A stretch of 35,566 nt of DNA from Bryobacterales bacterium. GTDB lineage: Bacteria; Acidobacteriota; Terriglobia; Bryobacterales; Bryobacteraceae. Positions 7,457 to 15,136 of the stretch are shown piece by piece. A model generated the notes under the pieces. That model saw only the letters and a program-made list of their open reading frames with translations. It was not told the origin of the DNA and searched no databases. A program made the translations under genes and the position numbers. Position 1 is the stretch's first letter. Each line of letters starts with the position of its first letter. The stretch lies in assembly GCA_003157745.1 (NCBI GenBank), contig PMKM01000030.1, positions 1,741-37,306 on the forward strand, written 5' to 3'.

Positions 7457-8494
7457 ATGAGTCATACGGGGCCGCTTAAATCCCGCCATCGCGAAATCCT
7501 GACTGCGATTGTGCGGAATTACATCGAAACCGGCGAGCCGGTCGGGTCGCACAGTATTGCCATGAGCCGCAAGCAGAACCTGAGCGCGGCATCGATTCGC
7601 AACGTGATGGCGGATCTGGCCGAGGAGGGTTTCCTCTCGCAGCCGCACACCTCGGCGGGGCGCGTGCCGACGGAGAAGGCGTTCCGGTTCTACGTGGGAT
7701 CGCTGGTGGCGTCGCGGCTGGCCTTCGCCGATTCCGAACGGCTGCACGAGGAGTTCCGCGCGCTGCCCACGGTATCGGCCGGCGTGGAGCGATCCAGCCG
7801 GATATTGACCGAACTGACGCGCAATGTGGGCATCGTCGCCGCGCTTCCGGCGCTGGCGCAGGAATTGGATCAAATCGAACTGCTGCCGCTGGCCGACCGG
7901 CGCGTACTGATGATCCTGGTGACGCGCGACCAGATGGTGCGCAACCGGGTGGTGACACTCGAAGAGCCGATTCCACCCGATGAACTGCTCTCGATTCGCA
8001 ACTACGTCAACCACAATTTCGGCGGCTGGCGGCTGGGCGACGCGCGCCGCGAGCTGCTGCGCCGGGTGCTCGAAGAGCGGGCGCTCTATAGCGCCGTGAT
8101 GAGCAAGCTGCAGGTGCTGTGCGGCAAGGGGCTGCTGGACGTGGACACGTCGCCCGAAGTGCACATGGAAGGCGCCTCGAACCTGCTCGGTCTGGACCTG
8201 CATTTGACGCGGGAGAAGCTGCGCGAACTGCTGCGGGCGCTCGAGGAAAAGCAGCGGCTGATCGATCTGCTGGATCGATTCCTGGAATTGCCGGCGGGCG
8301 AGTTGGAAGTGCGGGTGGGCCTCGAAGAGGCGCATCCGGCGATGAAAGACCTGGCGCTGATCGGGATGACGGTGCGGCTGGCGAGCGGCTTGCCGGCCAA
8401 GGTCGCCGTACTCGGGCCGATGCGCATGAGATACGAACGCGTGATGGCCGCGGTGATTCAGACCAGCCGTGCGCTCGAAAACGCGCAGTTCTAG
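7457..8494 (+). CDS. hrcA: Heat-inducible transcription repressor HrcA
   Basis: HrcA represses groESL and dnaK operons by binding CIRCE operators and depends on GroEL for activity. The 345-residue length is standard. The N-terminal winged-helix region is clear: RHREILTAIVRNYIETGEPVGS, then LSAASIRNVMADLAEEG and SQPHTSAGRVPTEKAFRFYV, the most conserved signature of the family. The central and C-terminal dimer/effector region includes MKDLALIGMTVRL and ends with a G-P-M-R-M-R-Y-E-R-V motif, as expected. A good sigma70-like promoter lies upstream and no CIRCE is seen, so self-repression is not evident. The usual neighbours grpE, dnaK and dnaJ are absent here. Confidence 0.96.
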   Translation: MSHTGPLKSRHREILTAIVRNYIETGEPVGSHSIAMSRKQNLSAASIRNVMADLAEEGFLSQPHTSAGRVPTEKAFRFYVGSLVASRLAFADSERLHEEFRALPTVSAGVERSSRILTELTRNVGIVAALPALAQELDQIELLPLADRRVLMILVTRDQMVRNRVVTLEEPIPPDELLSIRNYVNHNFGGWRLGDARRELLRRVLEERALYSAVMSKLQVLCGKGLLDVDTSPEVHMEGASNLLGLDLHLTREKLRELLRALEEKQRLIDLLDRFLELPAGELEVRVGLEEAHPAMKDLALIGMTVRLASGLPAKVAVLGPMRMRYERVMAAVIQTSRALENAQF

Positions 8495-8559
8495 GCGCAG
8501 CCGTTGCAACGGGATGGGCGCGATCCATTCAAGCTCACGATAGATTCGCCTGACATCAC

Positions 8560-9711
8560 ATGTTCTCTTCGCGCTTTCACTGGGACGCACCGCACAATCG
8601 GCTGACCGAACTGCTGGCGGCCAAGCGCGCGCAGGGCGCACCCATACTGGATCTCACGCAATCGAATCCGACGCGCGCGGGCTTCGTTTACCCGGACGCG
8701 TTGCGCCATGCGTTCGATTCGCCCGGCGTGCTGCGCTACGATCCGGCGCCGGCGGGTGCGATGGCAGCGCGCCTGGCGGTAGCGGAATACTACTGGCAGC
8801 GCGGGCACGCCGTGGAGCCCGCGCGCATCCTGCTCACGGCCAGCACGAGCGAAGGGTATTCATACCTATTCAAGCTGCTGGCCGATCCGGGCGACGAGGT
8901 GCTGGTGCCGCGGCCGTCCTATCCGCTCTTCGAGTACCTGGCCAGGATGGAATCGATCGTGGTACGGCAGTATCCGCTCGATTACCACGGCGGATGGACG
9001 ATCGATCTGGACGCGCTCAGCCGGGCCGTCACGGAACGTACGCGCGCCGTGGTGCTGGTGAATCCGAATAATCCAACCGGCAGCTATGTGAAGCGTGGCG
9101 AACTGGAGGCGCTGACTCTTCTGGCGGCCGAGCACGGCATTGCGCTCATTTCGGACGAAGTGTTTGCCGATTACGCGTTCGCGGCCGACGCCAGGCGCGT
9201 GACGTCGCTCGCGGGGGTCGACGAGTGTGCAGCGTTCGCGATGAGCGGCCTATCGAAAATCGCCGGGCTGCCGCAGATGAAGCTGGGCTGGATCGTAGTA
9301 GCGGGGCCGGCCGGCGTGCGCGCCGAAGCGATGGAGAGGCTGGAGTGGATCGCGGACACGTATCTTTCCGTCGGCACGCCTGTGCAGTGCGCGGCGGCGC
9401 GGTTGCTCGAATACGGCGCGGACGTGCAACGGCAGATCCGCGAGCGCACCGCGGCCAACCTGGCCTTCGCGCGGCAGGCGCTGGCGGGGACCGCGCTCGA
9501 GACGCTGGCGGTGGAAGGCGGCTGGTCGGTGACGGTACGCGTGCCGCGTGTACGCACGGAAGAGGAGTGGTGCCTCGAATTGCTCAAGCGCGATAACGTG
9601 CTGGTGCAACCCGGCTATTTCTACGATTTCGAAAATGAAGCCTTCCTGATCGCGAGCCTGCTCACGGAGCCCACCGAGTTTCAGGCCGGCATCGCGCGGA
9701 TTGCCGGGTAG
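8560..9711 (+). CDS. PLP-dependent class I/II aminotransferase
   Basis: A 383-residue fold-type I aminotransferase. Visible landmarks are the NPNNPTG cofactor-site motif (168-174), Asp199 in ISDEVF, which contacts the pyridine nitrogen, and the Schiff-base lysine Lys233 in SGLSKIAGLPQ. Near the N-terminus LTQSNPTRAGF (33-43) corresponds to the substrate-gating region. The sequence resembles the aspartate/alanine/tyrosine group, but the substrate cannot be read from sequence alone. It follows hrcA by 65 nt on the same strand and could share its transcript. No strong ribosome-binding site precedes the ATG. The gene ends at a TAG that begins a repeat element shared with 29387. Confidence 0.9.
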   Translation: MFSSRFHWDAPHNRLTELLAAKRAQGAPILDLTQSNPTRAGFVYPDALRHAFDSPGVLRYDPAPAGAMAARLAVAEYYWQRGHAVEPARILLTASTSEGYSYLFKLLADPGDEVLVPRPSYPLFEYLARMESIVVRQYPLDYHGGWTIDLDALSRAVTERTRAVVLVNPNNPTGSYVKRGELEALTLLAAEHGIALISDEVFADYAFAADARRVTSLAGVDECAAFAMSGLSKIAGLPQMKLGWIVVAGPAGVRAEAMERLEWIADTYLSVGTPVQCAAARLLEYGADVQRQIRERTAANLAFARQALAGTALETLAVEGGWSVTVRVPRVRTEEEWCLELLKRDNVLVQPGYFYDFENEAFLIASLLTEPTEFQAGIARIAG

Positions 9712-9787
9712 CTTTTCGACCGCGCGATGCGGGCGCTTGATGCGTGCACCGCTCACGGCCGCGGCTCCGGGCGCGTGTCGGAGCCGC
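9709..9787. repeat. Post-stop intergenic element, copy 1
   Basis: Starting at the stop codon, 24 nt (9709-9732) match 29387-29410 at 22 positions. Downstream, a hairpin of 9-bp arms GCGGCTCCG (9761-9769) and CGGAGCCGC (9779-9787) with a 9-nt loop is also shared with the second copy. The hairpin may act in RNA 3'-end formation or stability, but it lacks a T-run. Confidence 0.6.
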
Positions 9788-9837
9788 AATGACGAGCGGT
9801 GGCCGGTGATCGAACCTATTTATTGGACGCGAGCGAC

Positions 9838-10449
9838 TTACTTCGCCGAGTTAAAGCGGGCCTCGACTTCCGGCCAGTTGACCACGCTCCACCATGCGGC
9901 GATGTAGTCCGGGCGGCGGTTCTGATACTTCAGATAATAGGCGTGCTCCCAGACGTCCAGCGTGAGCAGCGGGAGTTTTCCCTCCGACACCGGAGTGTCC
10001 TGGTTGGCGGTGGAATAGAGCTCCAGCTTGCCGCCCGCCTTCACCAGCCAAGCCCAGCCGGAGCCGAAGCGGGTGGCCGCGGCTTGGCCGAATTTTTCCT
10101 TGAAGGCGTCGAAGCCGCCAAAGGTGCCGGTGATGGCCTGGGCCACGTTCCCCACCGGCGCGCCGCCGCCGCCCGGCTTCATGAGCGTCCAGAACAGCGA
10201 GTGGTTGGCATGGCCGCCGCCATTGTTGCGCACGGCGGTGCGGATGTTTTCGGGAACGATGGCGAGGTTGTTGGCCAGCAGTTCGCCGACGGTCTTGCCG
10301 GCCAGTTCGGGCGCAGATTCGAGCGCCTTGTTCAGGTTCGTCACGTAAGCGTTATGGTGCTTGCCGTGGTGAATCTCCATGGTCTGCTTGTCGATGTATG
10401 GCTCGAGCGATTCGGGCGCGTACGGCAACGGTGGAAGCGTGAATGGCAT
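9838..10449 (-). CDS. Superoxide dismutase, Mn/Fe family
   Basis: Converts superoxide to hydrogen peroxide and oxygen. The 203-residue length is normal and there is no signal peptide, so it is cytoplasmic. All four metal ligands are present: His27 (MEIHHGKHH), His83 (HANHSLFW), Asp165 and His169 (LDVWEHAYY). The GGGHANH segment and the Q-D-T-P at 150-153 are more typical of manganese or cambialistic enzymes than of strict iron enzymes, so sodA is more likely than sodB, but I leave the symbol open. A GGGAG lies 11 nt before the ATG. The gene is the last of a minus-strand run after gatA, with 168 nt between, and probably has its own promoter. Confidence 0.96.
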   Translation of the reverse strand: MPFTLPPLPYAPESLEPYIDKQTMEIHHGKHHNAYVTNLNKALESAPELAGKTVGELLANNLAIVPENIRTAVRNNGGGHANHSLFWTLMKPGGGGAPVGNVAQAITGTFGGFDAFKEKFGQAAATRFGSGWAWLVKAGGKLELYSTANQDTPVSEGKLPLLTLDVWEHAYYLKYQNRRPDYIAAWWSVVNWPEVEARFNSAK

Positions 10450-10480
10450 CGTCTATCTATCTCCCTCTCTCTTCGGGCAG

Positions 10481-10510
10481 AACAGATCATCGGTTTTCGT
10501 GGTCTGTCAA
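10481..10510 (-). promoter_or_regulatory. Possible promoter of the superoxide dismutase gene
   Basis: A perfect TTGACA lies at 10510-10505 on the minus strand. At 18 nt spacing the -10 would be TCTGTT (10486-10481), which is weak. Transcription would start about 25 nt before the ATG. The good -35 and poor -10 suggest an activated promoter, but this is tentative. Confidence 0.3.
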
Positions 10511-10530
10511 GCCTTGTCGCAGGGTAAGAC

Positions 10531-10558
10531 GACAGACGACAAAAAACGATCGTCTGTC
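10531..10558. repeat. Inverted repeat between gatA and the superoxide dismutase gene
   Basis: Nine-bp arms GACAGACGA (10531-10539) and TCGTCTGTC (10550-10558) enclose a 10-nt A-rich loop. On the minus strand the T-run lies in the loop, not after the stem, so a standard rho-independent terminator is not supported. It may be a weak gatA 3' hairpin or a diverged REP-like unit (ACAG.CG / CG.CTGT). Confidence 0.5.
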
Positions 10559-10617
10559 CTACCTCTGCTGGACCAGCATCAAAACTACTCGGACCGGGGA
10601 CGCCCGGCCCGCCCCTG

Positions 10618-12057
10618 TTAATTCACTCCGCCGGCTCTTTCGAAAGCGTCGGCGATTTTGAACATCGTGCTCTCGCCGAAGTGGCGAGTGAGAATCTGCA
10701 TTCCCACCGGCAAGCCTTCGGCGGTGCATCCGCACGGTACGCTCATGCACGGGATGCCCGCCAGGCTGCCGGTGATGGTGAAAATATCGGACAAGTACAT
10801 GGCCAGCGGGTCGTCCACTTTTTCCCCCAACCGGAAGGCGGGAAACGGGGAGACCGGCGCCACCACGGCGTCCACTTCGTCGAACGCCTGGCGGAAATCG
10901 CGCGCGATGAGACCGCGCACCTTCTGCGCCTTCAAATAATAAGCGTCGTAATAGCCGGCGCTGAGCACGTAGGTTCCCAGCATGATGCGCCGTTTGCATT
11001 CGGCGCCGAACCCTTCGCCGCGCGTGTTGCGGTACATGTCGGCGAGGGTCGCCGAATCGGCGGAGCGCGTGGTATAGCGCACGCCATCGTAGCGCGCCAG
11101 GTTGCTACTGGCCTCGGCGGTGGCGATGATGTAATAACTCGCAATGGCGTAATCGGTGTGCGGCAGGCTGATCTCGCGCACTTCGCAACCGAGGCGCCGC
11201 AGCGCTTCCACGCCGCGGTTAATCAGGCTGCCCGATTCGCTCGTCATATCTTTTAGATACTCGCGGGGCAGTCCAAGCTTCAACCCTTTTACGTTGCCGT
11301 CGAGCGCGTTGGTGTAATCGGGCACCGGCGCCTCGGCCGAGGTGGAATCGCGCGGGTCGCGGCCGGCGATGACGCCCAGCACGCGCGCGGCGTCCTTCAC
11401 CGTGCGCGCAAACGGCCCAATGTGATCGAGCGAGCTGGCGAACGCCGTCAGCCCGTAGCGCGACACGCGGCCGTAGGTGGGCGTGACGCCCGATACGCCG
11501 CAGAAGGAAGCCGGCTGGCGGATGGAGCCGCCGGTATCGCTGCCGAGTGAGACCACGGCGGTGCCCTGCGCCACTGCCGCCGCCGAACCGCCGCTCGAGC
11601 CGCCCGGGACGCGGTCGAGCGCCACCGGATTCCGCACCGGGCCGAAGGCGGAATTCTCGGTCGAGGAACCCATGGCGAACTCGTCGCAATTGGTCTTGCC
11701 GAGGATCACGCCGCCGGCTGCTTCGAGCAGCTCGATCGCCGTGGCGTCATAGGGCGGAATGTAATTCTCCAAGAGCTTCGAGCCGCAAGTGGTGCGGACG
11801 CCGCGGGTCACGATTACATCCTTCACCGCGACCGGCACTCCGGCCAGCGCACCCGGTTCCTCGCCACGCGCGATCTTCTCATCCACCCGCCGCGCGGCGG
11901 CGAGCGCGCGCTCCGGCGAAAAATGCAGGTAGGCGCCGGTCTTGGGGTTGTCGGCCTGGGCGAAGCGCAGCGCCTCGGCAGCTAACTCTTCGGCGCGGAA
12001 ACGGCGCGCCAGAAGGCCTTCGCGAATTTGATCGATGGTTAAAGATGCGATTTCCAT
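10618..12057 (-). CDS. gatA: Asp-tRNA(Asn)/Glu-tRNA(Gln) amidotransferase subunit A
   Basis: GatA is the glutaminase subunit of GatCAB, which converts mischarged Glu-tRNA(Gln) and Asp-tRNA(Asn) to the correct aminoacyl-tRNAs. The 479-residue length is normal. The amidase signature is intact: Lys79 in GVPVAVKD, Ser154 in PGGSSGGSAAAVA and nucleophile Ser178 in GSDTGGSIRQPA form the Ser-cisSer-Lys triad. The sequence CDEFAMGSSTENSAFG follows the family pattern. It lies downstream of gatC on the minus strand with a 66-nt gap filled by palindromes. gatB is not in the window, so the complex is encoded at two loci. Confidence 0.97.
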   Translation of the reverse strand: MEIASLTIDQIREGLLARRFRAEELAAEALRFAQADNPKTGAYLHFSPERALAAARRVDEKIARGEEPGALAGVPVAVKDVIVTRGVRTTCGSKLLENYIPPYDATAIELLEAAGGVILGKTNCDEFAMGSSTENSAFGPVRNPVALDRVPGGSSGGSAAAVAQGTAVVSLGSDTGGSIRQPASFCGVSGVTPTYGRVSRYGLTAFASSLDHIGPFARTVKDAARVLGVIAGRDPRDSTSAEAPVPDYTNALDGNVKGLKLGLPREYLKDMTSESGSLINRGVEALRRLGCEVREISLPHTDYAIASYYIIATAEASSNLARYDGVRYTTRSADSATLADMYRNTRGEGFGAECKRRIMLGTYVLSAGYYDAYYLKAQKVRGLIARDFRQAFDEVDAVVAPVSPFPAFRLGEKVDDPLAMYLSDIFTITGSLAGIPCMSVPCGCTAEGLPVGMQILTRHFGESTMFKIADAFERAGGVN

Positions 12058-12065
12058 GTTGCCTG

Positions 12066-12104
12066 GTGGGGCAGGTTTAAACCTGCCAACGCCCGCCTGC
12101 GGGC
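12066..12104. repeat. REP-like palindrome and adjacent hairpin between gatC and gatA
   Basis: An 18-bp perfect palindrome GGCAGGTTTAAACCTGCC occupies 12070-12087. Its flanks (GTGGG- and -CAAC) match the REP-like units at 758-831 and 15835-15861. Directly after it, GCCCGC / GCGGGC (12091-12096 and 12099-12104) forms a second hairpin. Sitting inside a gatCA transcript, the hairpins could tune relative expression or mRNA stability. Confidence 0.7.
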
Positions 12105-12123
12105 GCGGTTGACTGGTCGCCCG

Positions 12124-12423
12124 TCAACGCTCGATGACGAGCGGCACCTTGTAATAGCCCGCTCCCGGGTCCGGCGCGTTGGCCAGCGCGGCCTGGTTGC
12201 CGAGCGGCGGCGCGGGTACGTCGGGCCGCAGCGTGGCGGTGTCCGCAGCTTCGTACAACACCTGGGACATGGGCGCCGCGCTGCCCGTATCGAGCTCGTT
12301 CAGCTTGTCCATGTGTCCGAGAATCTGATCCAGGTCCCCCTGGAAACGGGCGACTTCGGCGTCGCTCAAACTGAGGTTGGCCAGGCCGGCCACGTAACGG
12401 ACTTCCTGTTCGGTGATCTTCAC
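12124..12423 (-). CDS. gatC: Asp-tRNA(Asn)/Glu-tRNA(Gln) amidotransferase subunit C
   Basis: GatC is the small subunit that wraps around GatA and stabilises GatCAB. The 99-residue length is standard. The N-terminal helix pair reads VRYVAGLANLSLSDAEVARF then LDQILGHMDKLNELDT, the usual GatC pattern, followed by the extended D-V-P region and a C-terminal KVPLVIER, which matches the common 'vPkvie' ending. The ATG overlaps the stop of the upstream dciA-like gene by 4 nt, so translation is probably coupled. Confidence 0.95.
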   Translation of the reverse strand: MKITEQEVRYVAGLANLSLSDAEVARFQGDLDQILGHMDKLNELDTGSAAPMSQVLYEAADTATLRPDVPAPPLGNQAALANAPDPGAGYYKVPLVIER

Positions 12424-12821
12424 GCTCGCGCCTTTGTTCGGGATGCTTTGTAGAGACCGCGCAGCACCGGGTCGGCGATCGCGTCCGCTTCGTCGGCCGT
12501 CGCCGCCACCGTGGATACAACCGCGCGCTGCGGTTCGCGCCGCCGGGGTACGACGCGGAATTCGAGATCCTCGACGATGTCGGGACCAAGCTGCCGTTCG
12601 AGGTTGCGCACGATGTGATAGCTCAGCACGAAGAGCTGCTGCTGCCAGATTCTATCTTCCACTTCCACCACCAGGCGCCGCCGCACCAGTTTGGCCGCGC
12701 GCGTGTGGGCCGCGATCCGTTTGCCCACCGCTTGCGGCCAAGCCGCGCAGGCAAGATCGCTGTGAGTGATCATGTCGCCGGGCAGTCTCAAACCGCTGAT
12801 GAGCTTGCTCAAGCGTTCCAT
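12420..12821 (-). CDS. DUF721 / DciA-like protein
   Basis: A 133-residue protein of the DUF721 group, which includes DciA, the ancestral loader of the replicative helicase DnaB in bacteria without DnaC. The diagnostic part is the N-terminal domain: AWPQAVGKRIAAHTRAAKL, then RRRLVVEVEDRIWQQQL and YHIVRNLERQLG, a KH-like fold with the conserved W..avG..ia.ht pattern. The C-terminal tail is basic and alanine-rich. The gene starts the dciA-gatC-gatA run and has an extended -10 box just upstream. Whether it acts as a helicase loader or is a paralogue cannot be decided here. Confidence 0.85.
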   Translation of the reverse strand: MERLSKLISGLRLPGDMITHSDLACAAWPQAVGKRIAAHTRAAKLVRRRLVVEVEDRIWQQQLFVLSYHIVRNLERQLGPDIVEDLEFRVVPRRREPQRAVVSTVAATADEADAIADPVLRGLYKASRTKARA

Positions 12822-12841
12822 TTTTCTCGACCGGTTTAGTT

Positions 12842-12850
12842 ATTGTAGCA
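12842..12850 (-). promoter_or_regulatory. Extended -10 promoter for the dciA-gatC-gatA run
   Basis: On the minus strand TGC at 12850-12848 directly precedes TACAAT at 12847-12842, an extended -10 element. Transcription would start near 12835, about 14 nt before the ATG. No good -35 is present, which is usual for extended -10 promoters. Confidence 0.45.
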
Positions 12851-12878
12851 TCAGCCCGGAAAGCGACCGCAGCATGCA

Positions 12879-13742
12879 TCAGTGGCGGCCATCGGAAGCG
12901 ACAGCGACGCCGTTGCGCAGGTTCCCGATCACATCGAGCGGCACGCGCAGGTTGCCTTCGTACCCCGTCCCGAGCCGCACGCCCGGTTTTACCGATTCGC
13001 CGTGGTAATCCGAGCCGCCGGTGACAAGCAGACCGTAGCGGCGCGCCAGGACGACGAACTGCGCGGTCTCGTCCACCGTGTGATCGCTGTGATAGGCTTC
13101 GATCGCATTCAGCCCGGCGGCGCAGAGTTCCGGCATCATGTCGACCACGTCGCCGCGCACGCGCGTCGGGTGCGCGAGCGATGCGATTCCGCCCGCTTTG
13201 CGAATCACCTCGACGCCCTCGGCGAAGGTCGGCTCCTGGCGATAGACGTAGCCCTTGGCCGATTCGTCCAGATACTCGTCGAAGGCCTGCCGGTAGTCGC
13301 GCACGTATCCCTTTTCGAGCATGATGGCGGCGAAATGCGGCCGGCCGGTCATGCCGCGTCCGCGCGCTTCGGCTTCGTCGAGGGTGATCGAGAAACCCAA
13401 TTCCCGCAGTCGCGCCACAAGGCGGATATTGCGGTCCTTGCGCGCGCGCTGCTGCCCGCGCACCCATTGGCGAAACTCGGTGAGTTCGCCGGCAGCAGGG
13501 AAATAGCCGAGCAGATGCGTCGAGGAGCCGCGCAACTTGGTGGAAAGCTCGATGCCACAAACCAGTTCAAGACCGGCCGCGGGCGCGGCGGCGAGCGCCA
13601 GGTCGTAGCCGGACAGTGTGTCGTGGTCGGTGATTGCGAGCACGGTCACGCCGTCGCGCGCCGCCTGTTGGACCAGCTCTGCCGGCGCCAGGCTGCCATC
13701 GGATTCATTCGTGTGCGAGTGAAGATCGATCAAAGCGGACAA
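12879..13742 (-). CDS. PHP-domain phosphoesterase, likely 3',5'-nucleoside bisphosphate phosphatase
   Basis: The 287-residue PHP protein carries the expected metal-binding motifs: DLHSHTNESDG at the N-terminus, ITDHDTLSG, the CGIELS segment, SLAHPTR in the middle and GGSDYHGE near the end. This set matches the YciV/TrpH/RNase AM group; characterised members remove the 3'-phosphate from pAp and related nucleotides or trim short RNAs. The start is placed at TTG 13742 because homologues begin a few residues before the DLHSH motif. An ATG at 13781 would overlap cysC more (77 instead of 38 nt). Position directly after cysH-cysC suggests pAp removal, a product of PAPS-using reactions. That role is inference. 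Confidence 0.88.
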   Translation of the reverse strand: MSALIDLHSHTNESDGSLAPAELVQQAARDGVTVLAITDHDTLSGYDLALAAAPAAGLELVCGIELSTKLRGSSTHLLGYFPAAGELTEFRQWVRGQQRARKDRNIRLVARLRELGFSITLDEAEARGRGMTGRPHFAAIMLEKGYVRDYRQAFDEYLDESAKGYVYRQEPTFAEGVEVIRKAGGIASLAHPTRVRGDVVDMMPELCAAGLNAIEAYHSDHTVDETAQFVVLARRYGLLVTGGSDYHGESVKPGVRLGTGYEGNLRVPLDVIGNLRNGVAVASDGRH

Positions 13743-14259
13743 GACCCAGATGTTCCAGTGTAGCCCAGATTCGGTCGGCACTTTCCTGGGGGGTCTCGCG
13801 CGACGAATCGACCGTGGCCTCGGGCGCGAGCGGCGGCTCGTACGGGTCGGAGATGCCGGTGAATTGCGCGATCTCGCCGGCGAGCGCCCGCTTGTAGAGT
13901 CCTTTCACGTCGCGCGCGGCGAGCGTCTCCACCGGGCACGCGACATACACTTCGACGAAGTTCGGAATACGCGCGCGCACTTCGTCGCGCACCGCGCGGT
14001 AGGGGGAAATGGCGGCGGCGATGGCGATCACGCCGTTGCGCGACAGCAACTCGCAGACGTAGCCGATGCGGCGTATGTTCTCGTCGCGGTCCTCCTTGCC
14101 GAAGCCAAGCCCCTTGGAGAGGTAGATGCGCACTTCGTCGCCATCGAGCACCTCGACCTTGGCCCCGTTGGCGCGTAGGCGATTCCCGATCAGCCCGGCA
14201 ATCGTGCTCTTGCCGGCGCCGGACATGCCCGTGAACCACAGCGTGAAACCCTTGTGCAT
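13705..14259 (-). CDS. cysC: Adenylyl-sulfate kinase
   Basis: CysC phosphorylates adenosine 5'-phosphosulfate (APS) at the 3' position to give PAPS. The 184-residue, single-domain protein has the Walker A motif GMSGAGKST (11-19), then VLDGDEVRIYLSKGLGF and R-D-E-N-I-R-R-I-G-Y, then the ISPYRAVRDE signature and VEVYVACPVETLAARDVKGLY. All are family hallmarks. The gene lies 28 nt after cysH and overlaps the PHP phosphatase gene. No sulfate adenylyltransferase is fused or adjacent, so that step is encoded elsewhere. Confidence 0.96.
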   Translation of the reverse strand: MHKGFTLWFTGMSGAGKSTIAGLIGNRLRANGAKVEVLDGDEVRIYLSKGLGFGKEDRDENIRRIGYVCELLSRNGVIAIAAAISPYRAVRDEVRARIPNFVEVYVACPVETLAARDVKGLYKRALAGEIAQFTGISDPYEPPLAPEATVDSSRETPQESADRIWATLEHLGLVRFDRSSLAHE

Positions 14260-14287
14260 TTTCCGTCCCGGTCCGCGCGCGGCCCGC

Positions 14288-14995
14288 TTAGATGAACGCG
14301 CCGTCCGAACAATCCGGCGCGAAATGGATTCCGCATTCCTTCTTGGCGTCCACTTCCCACCACCAGCGGCCGGCGCGTTCGTCCTCGCCTTGAATTATGG
14401 CCCGCGTGCAAGGTGCGCAGCCGATGCTGGTGTAGCCCTTCGCATAGAGCGGATGCAGCGGAACGTCGTTTTCGATCATGTACGCGTCCACCTGCTGCGG
14501 GCTCCAGTCGGCGATCGGCGCCAGCTTGAGGCGACCATTGGATTCGGCCACCTTCGCCACCGCCGCACGGGTCCTGCCTTGCCGCCGCCTCAGACCGGTT
14601 GCCCAGGCGTCGAACTCGCGCAGCTTGCGTTCGAAGGGCCGGACCTTCCGTACGTTGCAGCACAAATGGCGCATCTCCACGCTGTCGCGGAACAGGTCTT
14701 GCCCATGCTCGGCAACCATCGCGGTGATTTCGGCCCGATCGGGAGTCACCACCTCGACGCTGACGCCGTAGCGCTGGCGCACGGTCTCGATCATCGTATG
14801 CGTTTCCGCCGGCAGCCGTCCCGTATCGAGCGTGAAGGCCCGGAACGGCAGCCCGGTGCGCGACGCGAGGTCCAACAGAATCATGCCGCCCTTCTGCATG
14901 CTGGTGGCGACGGCGAAGCGTTCTTCAAACGTTTCGATGGCCCACCGCAGAAGGTCGGCCGCCGCAACATTTTCGAGATGGCTATATGATCCCAA
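14288..14995 (-). CDS. cysH: Assimilatory (phospho)adenylyl-sulfate reductase, Fe-S type
   Basis: Reduces APS or PAPS to sulfite with thioredoxin. The 235-residue protein has LDTGRLPAET (56-65) of the nucleotide-binding fold and the catalytic cysteine Cys221 in KKECGIH. It also has Cys112-Cys113 and Cys193-x-x-Cys196 (IGCAPCTR), the four ligands of a [4Fe-4S] cluster. The cluster marks the APS-reductase branch, also found in enzymes that accept both APS and PAPS; Cys228 is extra. Translation must start at TTG 14995, since the next in-frame ATG lies after the first helix. A TTGACA at 15032-15027 and an imperfect palindrome at 14993-15010 lie upstream. Confidence 0.94.
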   Translation of the reverse strand: MGSYSHLENVAAADLLRWAIETFEERFAVATSMQKGGMILLDLASRTGLPFRAFTLDTGRLPAETHTMIETVRQRYGVSVEVVTPDRAEITAMVAEHGQDLFRDSVEMRHLCCNVRKVRPFERKLREFDAWATGLRRRQGRTRAAVAKVAESNGRLKLAPIADWSPQQVDAYMIENDVPLHPLYAKGYTSIGCAPCTRAIIQGEDERAGRWWWEVDAKKECGIHFAPDCSDGAFI

Positions 14996-15010
14996 TCTCT
15001 ATCAGGATTG
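14993..15010. promoter_or_regulatory. Imperfect palindrome over the cysH start region
   Basis: An 18-nt imperfect dyad with outer arms CAATC / GATTG covers the TTG start of cysH. A TTGACA lies 17 nt upstream (15027-15032 on the complement), although no good -10 box follows it at normal spacing. A repressor site is possible for a sulfur-regulated operon, but no known consensus is matched. Confidence 0.25.
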
Positions 15011-15136
15011 CTTAGAATGCGAATATTGTCAAGCAAATCTCATCGTGTTGCCAGCCGCAATGAACGATCACAATAACACGTGGGCGACTTTCCAGTTGCG
15101 ACGAAGGGGTTGGCAACCGTTGCGTAATCGCTCCGT

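Noticed and set aside
7421..8641. 406-aa open frame opposite hrcA on the minus strand
   Set aside because: Gln/His/Arg-rich composition without motifs, fully antisense to a certain gene; a by-product of high GC third positions.
10531..10558. Rho-independent terminator of gatA
   Set aside because: On the minus strand the T-run is in the loop and not after the stem.
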